From Cyclina sinensis (Eukaryota; Mollusca; Bivalvia; Venerida; Veneridae), in assembly GCA_012932295.1 (NCBI GenBank), contig JAAONU010000105.1:124001-188000 (forward strand): a stretch of 64,000 nt of DNA, read 5' to 3'. The number at the start of each line of letters is the position of its first letter. The stretch's first letter is position 1. A model generated the notes under the pieces. That model worked only from the letters and a program-made list of their open reading frames with translations, searched no databases and was not told the origin of the DNA. Shown here one piece after another: positions 1 to 12,345 of this stretch. The position numbers and the translations under genes were made by a program.

Positions 1-1624
1 TGTATATTTATGTTACACCTCTCGAGTATATTCTGCCTTGGAATTAAGTTACTGTCTATTCAACCTTAACATTTTCACTGGAAATGTGAATTTATGTTGT
101 TGAGTGAGTATATTAATGCGATTGATTAACAATTAGCAGGCAATGCTTGAGTAAATTACCATTACCACATTATAAAAACTAAATTTCGTCAATAATTTTA
201 GATTTCTCTACATTCTCTGATATTACAGAGAAGGAAATTGGTGATTTATTTACATAATTGTTGTAACATTATACATTATTGCTGGCTTAAAGTGAAACAA
301 TAATTTTGTTTCACAGAGTCAATCAATACTTCTGTTGTTTTAAATGTTACAGATATTTTTGTTGTTCTTAAAACATTATTGTAAAGTTCTTTTGTGAGAT
401 GCCTTCGATAAAAAAGTATTGTTACAGTTACAGGAAGAACATCACTTAGCCTTTAGCTGAATGGCCATCACATGATCCAGTTTATAGACATCTGACTCAA
501 GCTTTAAAAACAAGGCTATTATCTCTGAAAGAACATACTGGTTTCTTTCCAGTATCAATTTATTGAAATTTTAGAAATACTTCTTGTCTAAGTCCTTGAG
601 AGATAAAATGCTAAGTAACACTTAAGATATGTATTTAACAGACATGTTTTTTGTGTGAAAGACAAGAAGAGTACCCTACAAGAAATTATATTAGCTTCAT
701 TTAACACCACCAGAAATATTGATATACATAATATAATGTAATATTTAGCTATTACAGTTTATTGTTGTATTTTTCTGTACAATTTACAGAGAAAATTACA
801 TGATTGTCTTATGATTCGTTATGTGCTATGCTTTTATTTTTCAACCCATTTTTGGTTACAAAAGCCAAATTCCTTACACTTATTTGGAGTGTTTACTTGA
901 CAATTTATTGACACATTAACGAGTTATTGATAACTTACTCACATGTCGTGATTATGATTTTATGTGCATGTTTTACAGCTTCCAATCAGTTTTTATGATC
1001 ATTAAAACTAATATCATGTTTGTCTTGTGACAGTTGTGTGTGAAAAAGGGGTCATAGTCATTACCTTGTCATAAACTGATATATTATCATTGTAAGGCAT
1101 AAAATATATTAGTTTCTTGTTCCTTTTCAAGGTGAAACCTAAAAAAACCAACAGAATTTTATCAGAACTTTGTCATATTTGAATGGCTTTTGTTTAGATA
1201 TTTATCATTTTTAAACGAAACATTTCAGAGCTTACAATAGACCATCCTATAAGTCATGAAAATACTTTTTAACAATGAACCTCTCAGCAAATACCCTCAG
1301 AAGAAAAAAATGTATCTGAAAAATATGTTTGGCCTTAGATTGATCCTGTATTGATTATGTTGATTTTTTTAGGATGTAGCATTTATCATCCATTGTTTTT
1401 AAGAGCATTCTCAGTCATATTTTTTGTTATGTCATTTATAAGCTATATTATACCAGCAGCCATATTTCATTTGAAAAACAGGAAGGTTGGTTTACAGCAT
1501 GGGATTATAGCAGACTATGGTTAGTTCATACAATTATTGATTAAAATTAGATAAGTGACACATGTTGTTCATATTTGTTGAATATTTTGTAAAATAATCT
1601 TTTTTTAGTGATGATGATAGAAAA
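1..1624. other. AT-rich non-coding stretch, no gene recognised
   Basis: No long open frame, RNA gene or recognisable transposon end was seen on either strand. The composition is AT-rich with short homopolymer runs, like intron or intergenic DNA of the rest of the window. Confidence 0.6.
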
Positions 1625-2085
1625 TGAAAAACACCTTTCCATTTATAATTACTGACTACAACATTGAATATGATAATTATGTAAGTTAAAAAGTTTTCCA
1701 TTTATGATAAATGACTACAACATGAATAGTATGTGGAAATTTAAAAACCTTTCCATTGATAATGACTAACTATAATGACTGACTACAACATTGGACATTA
1801 TTATGTAAGTTTAAAACACATTGCTGTTTATAATAGCTGACTACAACATTGAACATTGTATGTTAGTTTAAAACATTTTTTTCCATTAATGATAGCTGAC
1901 TACAATATTGAACATTGTATGTAAGTTTAAAACACTTTTCCATTTAAAAAAGCTGAATACAACTTGGAACATTGTATGTAAATTTAAAACAGTTTTTCAT
2001 TTATAATAGCTGACTACAACATTGAACTTTGTTTTTAAGTTTAAAACAGTTTTTCCATTTACAATAGCTGATTACATCATTGGTT
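1625..2085. repeat. 57-58 bp minisatellite, about 8 degenerate units
   Basis: The phrase 'gctgactacaacattgaac' and close variants recur near 1651, 1708, 1779, 1837, 1894, 1951, 2009 and 2068, giving a period of 57-58 bp apart from one longer interval (about 71). Between anchors each unit carries 'gtaagtttaaaaca' followed by 'ttttccattta'. Units differ by substitutions and small indels, so the array is old. It ends a few bases before the hairpin that opens the next element. It is unrelated in sequence to the 58-bp array at 29.15-31.1 kb. Confidence 0.85.
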
Positions 2086-2090
2086 ATTAT

Positions 2091-2690
2091 ACCCCTTAAA
2101 CAAAGTTTGAGGGGTGGGGGTGTATATAGGAGTCACCTGGTGGTTGGTCGGTCAGTCCGGGCGGTCTTTTGCAATTTCCTTGTCTGGAGTATAACTTGAA
2201 AACTAATGGTTTGGAATTCAGTGCAACTTCATACAATGGTCAAGCACAATAAGAGGCAGTGCAGTGTTCAAGAATCATAACTCCATCTTCACTATTTGCA
2301 GAGTTATTGCCTTTTGTTGGGAGCATAACTTAAAAACTAATGGTTGGAATTCATTGCAACTTTATACAATGATCAAGCATAATAAGACGAAGTGCACTGT
2401 TCAAGGATCAAAACTCCATTCTCACTATTTGCAGAGTTATTGCTCTTTGTTGATTTTCCTTGTCTGGAGCATAACTTGAAAAGTTATGGTTGGAATTCAA
2501 TGCAACTTCATACAATGATCAAGCACAATGACAGGAAGTGCACTGTACAAGAGGTATAACTCCAGTATTTGCACAGTTATTGCCCTTTGTTGGTTTTTTT
2601 GTTCGGAGCATAACTTGAAAACTTATGGTTGGAATTCAATGCAACTTCATACAATGATCAAGCACAATGACAGGAAGTGCAATATCAAGA
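2091..2690 (+). mobile_element. Hairpin-headed non-autonomous element (HINE/pearl-like), 3' end unclear
   Basis: It opens with a hairpin at 2091-2115 (11-bp stem with one G-T pair, loop AAA: ACCCCTTAAAC / GTTTGAGGGGT). A 'gtcggtcagtccgggcggtc' stretch follows, then about four tandem units anchored on 'ggagcataacttgaaaac' near 2187, 2322, 2465 and 2606 (period about 135-143 bp). The short open frames across it are side products of the repeats. This order matches the other hairpin-headed elements of the window although the sequence differs. The class assignment (helentron-derived, non-autonomous) is inference; no 3' hairpin was found, so the element is probably truncated. Confidence 0.65.
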
Positions 2691-5600
2691 ACCACATCTA
2701 TCTTTAATTGCCTACAACCATAAATCTTTTTCAGTTCTTTTACAAAGTATTCTCTTACTAATAACTTCCTTAGTTCCGAAGCAGTCTTGCAGGGCGTATC
2801 AATCACATTTAGTGATAGCTCTGTTTTGTATAAATTTAAAGCTCGGAGGGAGGGCATATTGTTTTTGGTCTGTCTATTTGTTTCTCATAAAACTTTAACA
2901 TTTTTTAGGGCCCCTCTGGGGTTATGGTGCTCATTTGAAGTAGCGTTTGTTCATTTTTGCAATGTTGAAATGTTCTTTACTCTAAGGTTAAAGCATCTTT
3001 TCATATTTATAGTTCTTACCAATCATGATAGAGCAAACATACATGTTTCTAATGCCAGTATCTATCTTGTACATATTAATTTTTTGTAATTCCATGTTCT
3101 TTGCTTTCAAGATAAATCTTACAGGGACCTGGGGATTTGTTACACAGATATTCCCCTTTATCTCTGGTAAAGGATCTTAAGATTTTATACCTTTAATCAT
3201 TTGAAATGACTGAGCTGCTCTTTTCATTGTCACATAAATTATTTCTGTAACTAGCAAATAGAATTATAAGAAAACATTGTACTGTGATTAAACAAGGGCT
3301 AAGAGCTTAGGGAATCTTATCTTTAGCTTGCATTGGCTCAAATATTTATCAGGTAACATTGCAGAGCATTACTTTAAACTCCCAAATGGCAGTTGTGGTT
3401 TATTTAAGATTTTCATTAGTCCTGATACAATCTTTTCATTTTCCAGTTTTCCTGAAGATGAACTGACTGTTGATAGTTGGTCTTGAAATTTCTGGATCTT
3501 TTTTTTCTTCATCATAGCTAGCTTAGATTCTTCATATCAGATAGCATTCTTCCCGCTCCTTTTCCGTGGGAATTACTGTGTTTATTCTTCTTTATCATTT
3601 ATCTATTTCTTACTAAAGGAACCAAGTTTATATTATTTATTCAAAATTCACATTTTTGTATATTGAAAGTTTACACTTTTCATAGCCACATTCCCCTGGG
3701 AGTTTGGAGAAGGGGCCCAGGGATAAAGGGAAGATATAATTTTGCTATAGTCTATCCTTCCCTTGCTTTTCTGGGCCAGTGGTGATTCTTGTCTGTCAAG
3801 ACTTTGTGTAATATGTAACTTCAGAAGTATTTTATGCTAGAGTCTTCATAACTTTTAGAATATCTGTCAGCATGTGAAGTTGTGCACATTTGTAATTTAA
3901 TGCAGTCATCCATTATTGACAGAGTTATAGGCCTTGGTTTATTAAGAATAATAATTCAAATTGAACTTTTGTCTCATGTAAATCCAAAAGTTTATGTTCT
4001 AGAAGTTGAAATTTTAACAAGATAGTTTATCAGCATATGAAGTTGTACTATTGTGTATTTTGATATGGGCTTGTCCAGTTTTAGTGGCCCTTAATTTATT
4101 TTATGAAAATTTGCACATTTTGACTGATGCCCTATGTACCTCCATACGTATATGAGCTACTGTTGTGGTACTTCACAAAAATGTTTCTTGGCATATGAAG
4201 ATGTTCAGCTTATATCAGGCCTTACTCTAATGTATTTGAGCTTTTCCCCCAATGTTTTCACACAGAGAGAAGGTAGTTGGGTCATTGTTGTTCTGGTTCT
4301 GTCAAAGGTTTATCTATCAGGAGTAGACTGGCAGTACAGTATCTTGGATTTTTTTTTTTAAGTAACTGGTGCATTTGAGAGAATTTGAGTAAGTTGATTT
4401 CTTTTTATGCCATCATCAAAGGTCTTAAAAAAAAGTTAAGTATGTCAGACAAAAGAAGATTCTGTCTTTTTATGATTTTACACAGTTGTTGTGATTATTC
4501 ATTTGTTTCCCCCGCCACCTTTTTGATTATTCAAGTGGTCCAAAGTGGTCCATTATAGTAATGTTATTAAAAAAGAGATCCATAAATTAATAATAAATTC
4601 AATTTTTGTTGCAATGCTTCAAAGGATGTTGTATCATATTCAGGTTTTAAAAATGCAAAGGATTGTTCTGCTTTAGTAAAACCATGTAAAATAATACTTT
4701 GGGGATAGGGATATATAAAAAGAAGTTACAACCTGTAGAAAGTAGGTTCTAATTCACAGTGAAAGATTCTTAGTTTTATGTATTTTTGATGAGGTGATAT
4801 GTTGGAAGGTATATGTGTTAAATTCCTCATAATACTCTGTTATTAGGGTTCATTAAAATCTAGAACTGGATTTCATAGAGTATTTTCTCAGACATGACTA
4901 CATTACATTTCTGTAAATCAAAAATTTTCTGAACTTTGCAGATTAGGTCTCGACACTGTTACATGGTAAGCAAGAATTCAGTTCTTGTTGTGCTCTCAGT
5001 AATGATTAGGGCTGAAGTTCAAGGTCACCTTAAGTGCAGACTCACTCAGTTCTGATACCTGAATAATTTCACACTAACACTGTGAAATTATTGAGGTGTG
5101 AGAACTGAATATTGCCCACCTTTTTTTAATGATTTAAAACATTTCTGCAAGGGCAGATATGCAGATTTGAAACAGTTTTGTTAAAAGAAGGAGTAAAAGT
5201 GTGAATAGAGCTAGCTATATAAGGGGATGTTTGGATTGGCCCCACAAAATTACCTTTTTCCTCACTTAACAGGCAGCTTGCTCAAACAAGCCGTGGCTTG
5301 CTCTTAATTTTGTCTCAGTGTTTTACCTTCCCTCTGGCTGTTTTATTTCCTTTCTATCACTACAAGTTTCTTCAGTGCCAATAAACAGGTGCAATAAACT
5401 AAATTTTCTATGTACATTTTATCAACTTTAATGTGGTTTTAACTTTTGAATCACAGATGCAGATCTTTGTCTTGTAGTGCATTCTGCCAGATCATGCTTC
5501 AGAATTTCTTTGATCTTGGTGCTAGACATTAAGTTCATGGCATTTTATGTATTATATATAATTTAGCTCCATCATTCAAACTTCAAATCTGAAATAGTTG

Positions 5601-6749
5601 AAAGTATTTGAAAGGGTTTAGCAGAATCTTTTGGAAATATTATCTCCCTTTATTGAGACTGTTATATCACAAATCAACATAAGTAAAAAATATTTGAAGA
5701 TCTTCAGGAGTAACAGATGTGTCTTCACTGTAGGAAGTTGGTAAAAGGATGAAAAAAATTGAAAAATAATATATGTTTTGGAAATAAATATCATATTAAT
5801 TTGTTATAATGTGTGATTTTCAGATTTTATGCTCTTTTGTTAAATTTTAGGGTCTAAATGTGGAGGTTCGAATAAAACTCTTGCAGCCATAGACTTATGC
5901 TGGACAGCAATTTTACTGCCTAAAATTCATTTGAGGTGCAAAAAATCATTCCATTCAGATTGGAATTCTTTCACAGACCATAGTATAATGAAGGGTGTAC
6001 CTTGTCTGCTAGCTAGCAAATTGTCTGATGTTTATGGCATATATCATGGCCCAGTCTAAATAAATGTAGATTACAAATAAACAACAGGAAGATGGTTTAT
6101 TTGAAGGAGGGCAGGGTTGAGAGTGGAAATATGTAAGTGTGGAGGAAAGAAAACAAGAGGAAAATGTCAGACAGGCATCTCCCAGGCCATGCCTTGTTTT
6201 ATTGTGCCTCCATATGACAGTGTGTCTAATTAAAACATCCCCGCAATTAAGATGTGAATTTGTTTGTGTTATTTATGGAAAATCGCAGTAAAGTTTTTTC
6301 TTCCAGTTATGAAAGTTTTATTATATTTTACTGTTAATCTGCAACATTTACGACATTTAGGATGTGAACAATGGACACAGGTTATATTTGAAGGTATAGA
6401 AATGGGAGAGAAAGGCTTCTGCTGTCACTGATGTGGTTTTTAATTAATTAATTATTTATTCATTAATTAAGTAATTACTCTCAAAACTAGCATGCTGTTT
6501 ACTTTGACATTTCACAATTAGAATACAATATTTAAAACAATTAATTTAATGGCTCAAATGCTTAATGTTACAGGTCTGTCAACTGTCATTGAAGTAAGCG
6601 GAACTATGCAAGTCATTTCCAGAAATGGTACTGCAGGAAAAAAATGTCAGGATCTGGAATCAACTTTTTGTACTGTAAATTAAGCTTATGTTTATAGTGA
6701 AATATAAATCTCTTTAAAATGTTTATTTTGAGTAATATTTGATGGAAAC
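2691..6749. other. Non-coding stretch with one long hairpin, no gene recognised
   Basis: Short frames of 60-125 codons occur but have no recognisable domain and look like chance. The only distinct structure is the imperfect stem-loop at 5047-5107, listed separately. Possible exons cannot be ruled out without transcript data. Confidence 0.5.
5047..5107. repeat. 61-bp imperfect hairpin (27-bp stem, 7-nt loop)
   Basis: The arms are 5047-5073 and 5081-5107. The inner 12 bp are perfect (aataatttcaca / tgtgaaattatt, 5062-5073 with 5081-5092). The outer part continues as cagttct / agaactg with two mismatches and one G-T pair. The loop is ctaacac. The length and shape resemble a microRNA precursor or a tiny foldback element. 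No tRNA-type boxes and no target-site duplication were seen, so the nature is open. Confidence 0.6.
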
Positions 6750-7195
6750 TTAAAGCGACTGACTCACAGATGGGTCGACGATGCATAAAAAAGAAAATGT
6801 TCGTGTATGTAAAAATTCTGGTTATAGTTGTGAAGAAGATACTGTCTCAGTTTTTGTTACAGAAACACATAATAATATAAAGTTTTTCACACTTTTATCA
6901 GAAAAAAAGTTTTAGCCCATTATTCACGGGGTAGATACTTTGTTGATATTATTAATTTTGATACTTATAAAGAACATTCCCTAGTGGCTCAGTGGTCTAG
7001 GTCCCTGCTTTGAATTTTACTGACCTGAAGGGCATGGGTTCGAATCCTGTTTAAATCAAATTCTTTTTTCTTCAGCTTTCATGATGTATAGAAGAATAAA
7101 ATTGTTTTTTTGTTTTTTTCTCCAAAATATATTAACTTCTCTTTAATTTCAGAGAAATCATATTTAAGGTAAATTCTGTGAGTCAGTCACTTTAA
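6750..7195. mobile_element. MITE-like element with 21-bp terminal inverted repeats
   Basis: The left end 6750-6770 (ttaaagcgactgactcacaga) and the right end 7175-7195 are inverted copies with 20 of 21 positions matching. The element is 446 bp and has no open frame of note. It encloses a tRNA-like segment at about 6980-7050. The outer bases TTAA may be part of the repeat or a TTAA target duplication; the sequence alone does not decide this. The superfamily is not assigned. Confidence 0.75.
6980..7050 (+). other. tRNA-like segment with A and B box promoter motifs
   Basis: An A-box match (tggctcagtggt, 6985-6996) and a B-box match (ggttcgaatcc, 7037-7047) lie 52 bp apart, a spacing possible for a tRNA with a long variable arm. 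A clean acceptor stem does not form, so this is a tRNA relic or SINE head rather than a working tRNA gene. It sits inside the inverted-repeat element 6750-7195. Confidence 0.6.
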
Positions 7196-8283
7196 AAATA
7201 CGCTTCAGAAATTATTTGCTTTTATCTTTAAGAAAGCTCTTCTGATTTTGAGGAAAAGAAAAAATCAAAATACTTACAAAATTGTAATAGTATTAAAGCC
7301 ATATGGAAGTACAAGAAGTCATGAAAACAATGAAGAAGTCAGCCTTACCTGTTAACCATTTTTCAGTGAGAATTATTTTAAAGCCTTAGCAAACACAGCA
7401 GACCATGAGTAAGAAATCAGCTTAGCTTGTTTACCTGTCCTCATTGAAGGGGAATTATTTTGAAGCCTTAGAAACACTTCAGACCATGAGCTTGCAGTCT
7501 GCATGATCTAAGCTCAGTTTGCTCCTCAGTCAGTATGTTTATAATTACCCATATAAATGATCAATGGGTCTGTCCGAATTGAATAATGGACAAGTCCATT
7601 TAGAAATTTAGGTGGGTATTTAGGCATCATGGGAGAAGCTGCAGGTGACAGTGATTTTTTTCTGCCCTATGACACATTTTGTATTTAACATGTAGACCAT
7701 GCGGTGCTGCTAGTTTTTACCTTGATAGATTATATAATATTCAACTCTGTAGTCTGATTTGGGATATCCTCTTGTATAAAACATAAACTAATTTGTTTTG
7801 CCCCTCAAGGGAATCATATTTGTCCATGATTTACACCATTAGCAAATATGAAGACTTGGTTTGACTGTTTGGTTTTCGTGATCTGAACATCTTCTTCCCT
7901 AATGCAACCAGAGTATTAATAATTGATGGGAACTTAGCATCAGTTTGTACATCGAGGAGGTAATATGTGATGAATTATTGACTTGCTTCATCAACAAATC
8001 TTGAGCTCAATCTGTCTAGGAGAGCAAAGTGAACCAAACTTGATTTGTTTATGGCTAGGATTTAGTACTATGATTATAGGGTATCTGTTTCTTTAATTTC
8101 TTGAATTTAGGCAGTTGAAGCTATTAAATATCTGTTTTAATATGGATGCAGCTGTGTTTTGATACATTTAGAAGTTTTCATTAGAAATAACGGAGACTTT
8201 TACTGAACATGAGGTAAAATTGCTTATTGGTTATTGTCAAAAAGGTAGCATGGACTACACAGGGAGAATTCTTACCAATTTTT
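7196..8283. other. Non-coding stretch with a local tandem duplication
   Basis: Two neighbouring copies of about 80-100 bp lie at roughly 7325-7410 and 7425-7490. They share 'gaattattttaaagccttag'-like and 'cagaccatgag' phrases and a 'cttacctgtt / tttacctgtc' phrase. Nothing else recognisable was seen. Confidence 0.45.
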
Positions 8284-10426
8284 AGCTCACCTGTCATGTA
8301 GTGACAGAGTGAGCTTTTCTGATCGGTCTTTGTCCGTCGTCCGTCGGTCGTCCGTCCGTCGTCAACTTTTCATTCAAACGACATCTCCTCTGAAACCAAT
8401 GGGGCAAATTTAATGAAACTTGCCTGGGATGTTCCTTGCATGAAGCTCTACCAAGATTGTTCAAATGGTTCTGGTCCATTGCATTTCTGGTTCACAGGAG
8501 CTAAAAATAGATTTTATAAGTTGGATCTTTAAAAATCTTCTTCTCCAAAACCACAGGGCCTGGAGCTTTGATATTTAGTATGAAGCATCATCTAGTGGAC
8601 CTCTACCAAGTTTGTTCAAATTACGTCCCTGGGGTCAAAACTGACCCCACCCCAGGGGTCAGTTGATTTTACAAAGAGTTATATAGGGAAAACTTGAAAA
8701 TCTTCTTGTCAGAAACAAGAAAGCCTTGAGTTAAGATATTTAGTATGTAGCATTGTCTAGTGGACCTCTACCAAGTTTGTTCAAATCATGGCCTCTGGGT
8801 CAAAAATGGCCCCGCCCCAGGGGTCACATGTTTTACATAGAGTTATATAGGAAAATCTTAAAAAAACTTCTTGTCAGAAACCGTAAGTTGTAGAGTTTAG
8901 ATATTTGGTGTGTAGCATTGTCTAGTGGACCTCTACCAAGTTTGTTCAAATCATGGCCTCTGTGTGAAAAATGGCCCCGCCCCAGGGGTCACATGTTTTA
9001 CATAGAGTTATATAGGAAAATCTTAAAAAATCCTCTTGTCAGAAACCGTAAGTTATAGAGCTTAGATATTTAGTGTGTAGCATTGTCTTGTGGACCTCTA
9101 CCAAGTTTGTTCAAATCATGGCCTCTGGGTCAAAAATGGCCCCGCCCCAGAGGTCACTTGTTTTACATAGAGTTATATAAGAGAAACTTAAAAAATCTTC
9201 TTGTCAGAAACTGTAAGGCATAGAGCTTAGATATTTGGTGTGTAGCATTGTCTAGTGGACCTCTACCAAGTTTGTTCAAATCATGGCCTCTGGGTCAAAA
9301 ATGGCCCCGCCCCAGGGGTCACTTGTTTTACATTGAGTTATATAGGAAAATCTTTATAAAAAATTCTTGTCAGAAACAGTAAGTTATAGAGCTTAGATAT
9401 TTGGTGTGTAACATTGTCTAGTGGACCTCTACCAAGTTTGTTCAAATCATGGCCTCTGTATGAAAAATGGCCCCGCCCCAGGGGTCACTTGTTTTACATA
9501 GAGTTATATAGGAAAATCTTAAAAAACCTTCTTGTCAGAAACCGTAAGTTATAGAGCTTAGATATTTGGTGTGTAGCATTGTCTAGTGGACCTCTATATA
9601 GTTTGTTCAAATCATAGCCACTGGGTCAAAATAGGCCCAGCCCTGGGGTCACTTGTTTACATAGAGTTATATCGGAAAAGGTTTTAAAAATCTTCACAGA
9701 AGAAACCATAAGGCTTAGAGTTAAGATATTTTGTATGAAGCATTGCCTAGAGGACCTTTACCAAGTTTGTTCAAGTCATGGACCCTAGATCAAAAACGGC
9801 CCCGTCCCAGGGGTCACATGTTTTACAGAGAGTTATATAGGTAAAAATCATCTTGTCATAAACAACAAGGCCTAGAGTTAAGATATTTGGTGTGCAGCAT
9901 TATCTTATGGACCTCTATCAAGTTTGTTCAAATCGTGGCCCCTTGGTCAAAATAGGCCCCGCCCTAGGGGTCACATATTTTACATAGAATTATATAGGAA
10001 AAACTTGAAAAATCTTATTGTCAGAAACCACAAGGACTAGAGTGAAGATATTTGGTATGCAGCATTGTCTAGTGGACCTCTACCAAGTTTGTTAAAGGGC
10101 ACGGAGGCTAAAAGTAGATTTATCTACTGTACCTCATAGAGCCTTCATTTATAGACCAATATCTTTGATATTTAGTATAGAGGTTCCTTGCATGGACCTC
10201 TACCCATGGGTAGGGTTTGAGGTCACTCGGTCAAGGTCACTCACCATAGCTTATAATAGATATTTCTACTTTCTGTCATTAGAGCCTTTATTTATTGACT
10301 GATATTTTACATATTTGGTTTGTAGGCACTTACACATTTTCAATTAAAAAATGAAATACTGCTTAACAGCAAACCTATAGCCAAAGTACTCAGGTGAGCG
10401 ATCCAGGGCCATCATGGCCCTCTTGT
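8284..10426 (+). mobile_element. Complete HINE/pearl-like element with about ten 165-bp core units
   Basis: The 5' end is a hairpin at 8284-8315 (AGCTCAC...GTGAGCT with an inner CTGTCA/TGACAG stem), followed by a run of CCGTC/GTCCGTC. The core repeats a unit anchored on 'ctagtggacctctaccaag' at about 8592, 8757, 8922, 9087, 9252, 9418, 9583, 9747, 9904 and 10069, a 165-bp period. At the 3' end 'caggtgagcg' (10391-10400) is the inverted partner of the 5' AGCTCACCTG. A terminal stem-loop AGGGCCA-TCA-TGGCCCT (10405-10421) and CTTGTTT follow. There is no coding capacity. A 5' inverted repeat matched by a subterminal 3' copy, a 3' hairpin and a tandem core fit published descriptions of HINE and pearl elements; that class call is inference. 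Confidence 0.8.
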
Positions 10427-12046
10427 TTATTCTTTTGATGTAAAAGTCACATGATTTTATTATACTAAGCTTTGTTACACTATGACAAAACCCCAATGAA
10501 AGTGGCAGTGTTCAGGCTTTAAATAGGATGAATTACGATGAAAGATTGTTCTATTTTCTGTTAAATTTCTCATCATTATCATGCAGGGGTGATACTGAAT
10601 TACAATAAACTGCTCAGCTTCTCATAAAATACATAAAAAATTTGTTTTGAAGCATATATATTGTACAGTATTATTTGCCAAAATATCATCAAAACTGATC
10701 AAAAGTTATCACCACTAAAAACGTGGTTTTATCGGGTGGAAATTGTAAGGACTTATTTTGGTTATGAATATGTGTTATTACTATGAATTGACAGCTGTTT
10801 TATGAAATTTAGTCTTCTTGGACTTGCATTATAGATCACCCAAAAACATGCAGATATGTAAGGCCAAAAATCATGTAAAAGTTTTACTCTGCACCAGTTT
10901 TATTAACGAACTCCTTCTGAAAAACTTAGCATTTATAAAACAAGAGTTTGTGTTAAACGTCAACCAATAAGATCATTTTTTGTTAGAACTGGGATGAATA
11001 AATTTATTCTGTTCCTCTAATATTTTAAGAAAAACTTTGGAGGATCACAACATGAGCTTCAGGTTGTTTAATGTCTATATTGTTGAATAAAGGTAGATTT
11101 TTCTGCAAATTTTAAATGCATTTTGCATTCAAACTCGTGTCTACTAACTAGTGGAATCACCCTAGGTAAAGCGCTGGCTACAGCATTTGATGAATTATGC
11201 ATAATCCGAGAAGGTGGGAAATATAGATTTGATATTTTGTGTAGTGCTGACATTGCATCTGGGGAAACCAGCCTGCCGCAGATCTGCATTTTGATCATTG
11301 TTGTGACATGTGCATGATTTAAGTTTTTCTTAGATGTCATGAAAGACATAGTTTTATCATTTCATGACATATCGTTCATTCCCAATTATGACATAATATC
11401 TTCACCTCAGCAGTTGACATTACATCTCCTGGCCATAAATTAATGTCTTGTTATTCTGATAAATCTTATGGTCAGAACCTTATATCTCTTTCTAAAAAAA
11501 ATGTCATCTGGCCAAGGCATGCTGTTTCATTACCATGGCATAATATCTTGGCCCAGTGACATTTATAATTTATTAAGGCTGTTGACAAAAAAAAAGTCTG
11601 TGCTGCTCTTCAGAACTGTTGCAGATTGTACTGCTGTGTTTAAAGTTTACCTGAACTGACAGTATATCACACGCTGTCTTAACAATCATCCAAATTCATT
11701 TCATATAAACTACTGTTTTAACATTTCATTTTAATGTTAATGCCCTGAAAATTAATTATGAAGTCAAAGTCGAGACACCTTTCCTGTTTGTGTAAGGCAA
11801 AATTTACATAATATTTGCAAGTATTGGTCATGCATGGTTTGCAGACTGGTTAATATAAAGTGAATTAGCAAGTATCAGCTTCTCAAAATGACCTTGTTTT
11901 ATAATGTTTATGAAATTGTAAAACAAATAGCTAAGATATCTTTATTCAGATGCAGATATGTCTCAGTATTTATACAGTTCTTTTAGGTGTGAATGAAATC
12001 TGCATAAAGTAACTGGTCTTACAGGAACGGTAGATTTCATCTTCAT
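10427..12046. other. Non-coding stretch, no gene recognised
   Basis: Frames at 11068-11349 (-) and 11123-11317 (+) overlap each other on opposite strands and show no known motif. No RNA gene or repeat boundary was identified. Confidence 0.5.
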
Positions 12047-12345
12047 TATAGTACAGCGGAACTTCTGAAAACCGAACCTTCTAAAAACGGGATACTGCTG
12101 AAACTGATCGATTTTCTCAGTCCCGAAATTTCTCCTTCTGTTTTCTATGAAAATCATACTTCTGAAATCTGGAACTTCCGAACTCAGAATTCCGGACGAT
12201 TTTTTCGTAAAATTTAGTTTATATCAATGTAATTTTACTTCCAAATACCGAAAAAATAAAAAAAGTGCAAAAGACAGACCTAAGATCGCAAACACTGCGG
12301 CAAAAATTTCACGTCTGTCTCTATTGTTTACCATTTAGTGGTGAT
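12047..12345 (+). mobile_element. Probable pogo/Tigger-type transposon end, truncated
   Basis: The stretch starts at 'tacagcggaacttctgaaaa' (about 12052). It carries repeated 'ggaacttc(c/t)gaa' and 'accgaacc' phrases, with direct and diverged forms near 12150-12190, as is common in terminal regions of pogo-type elements. No matching right terminus and no transposase frame were found. The assignment is tentative. Confidence 0.35.
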
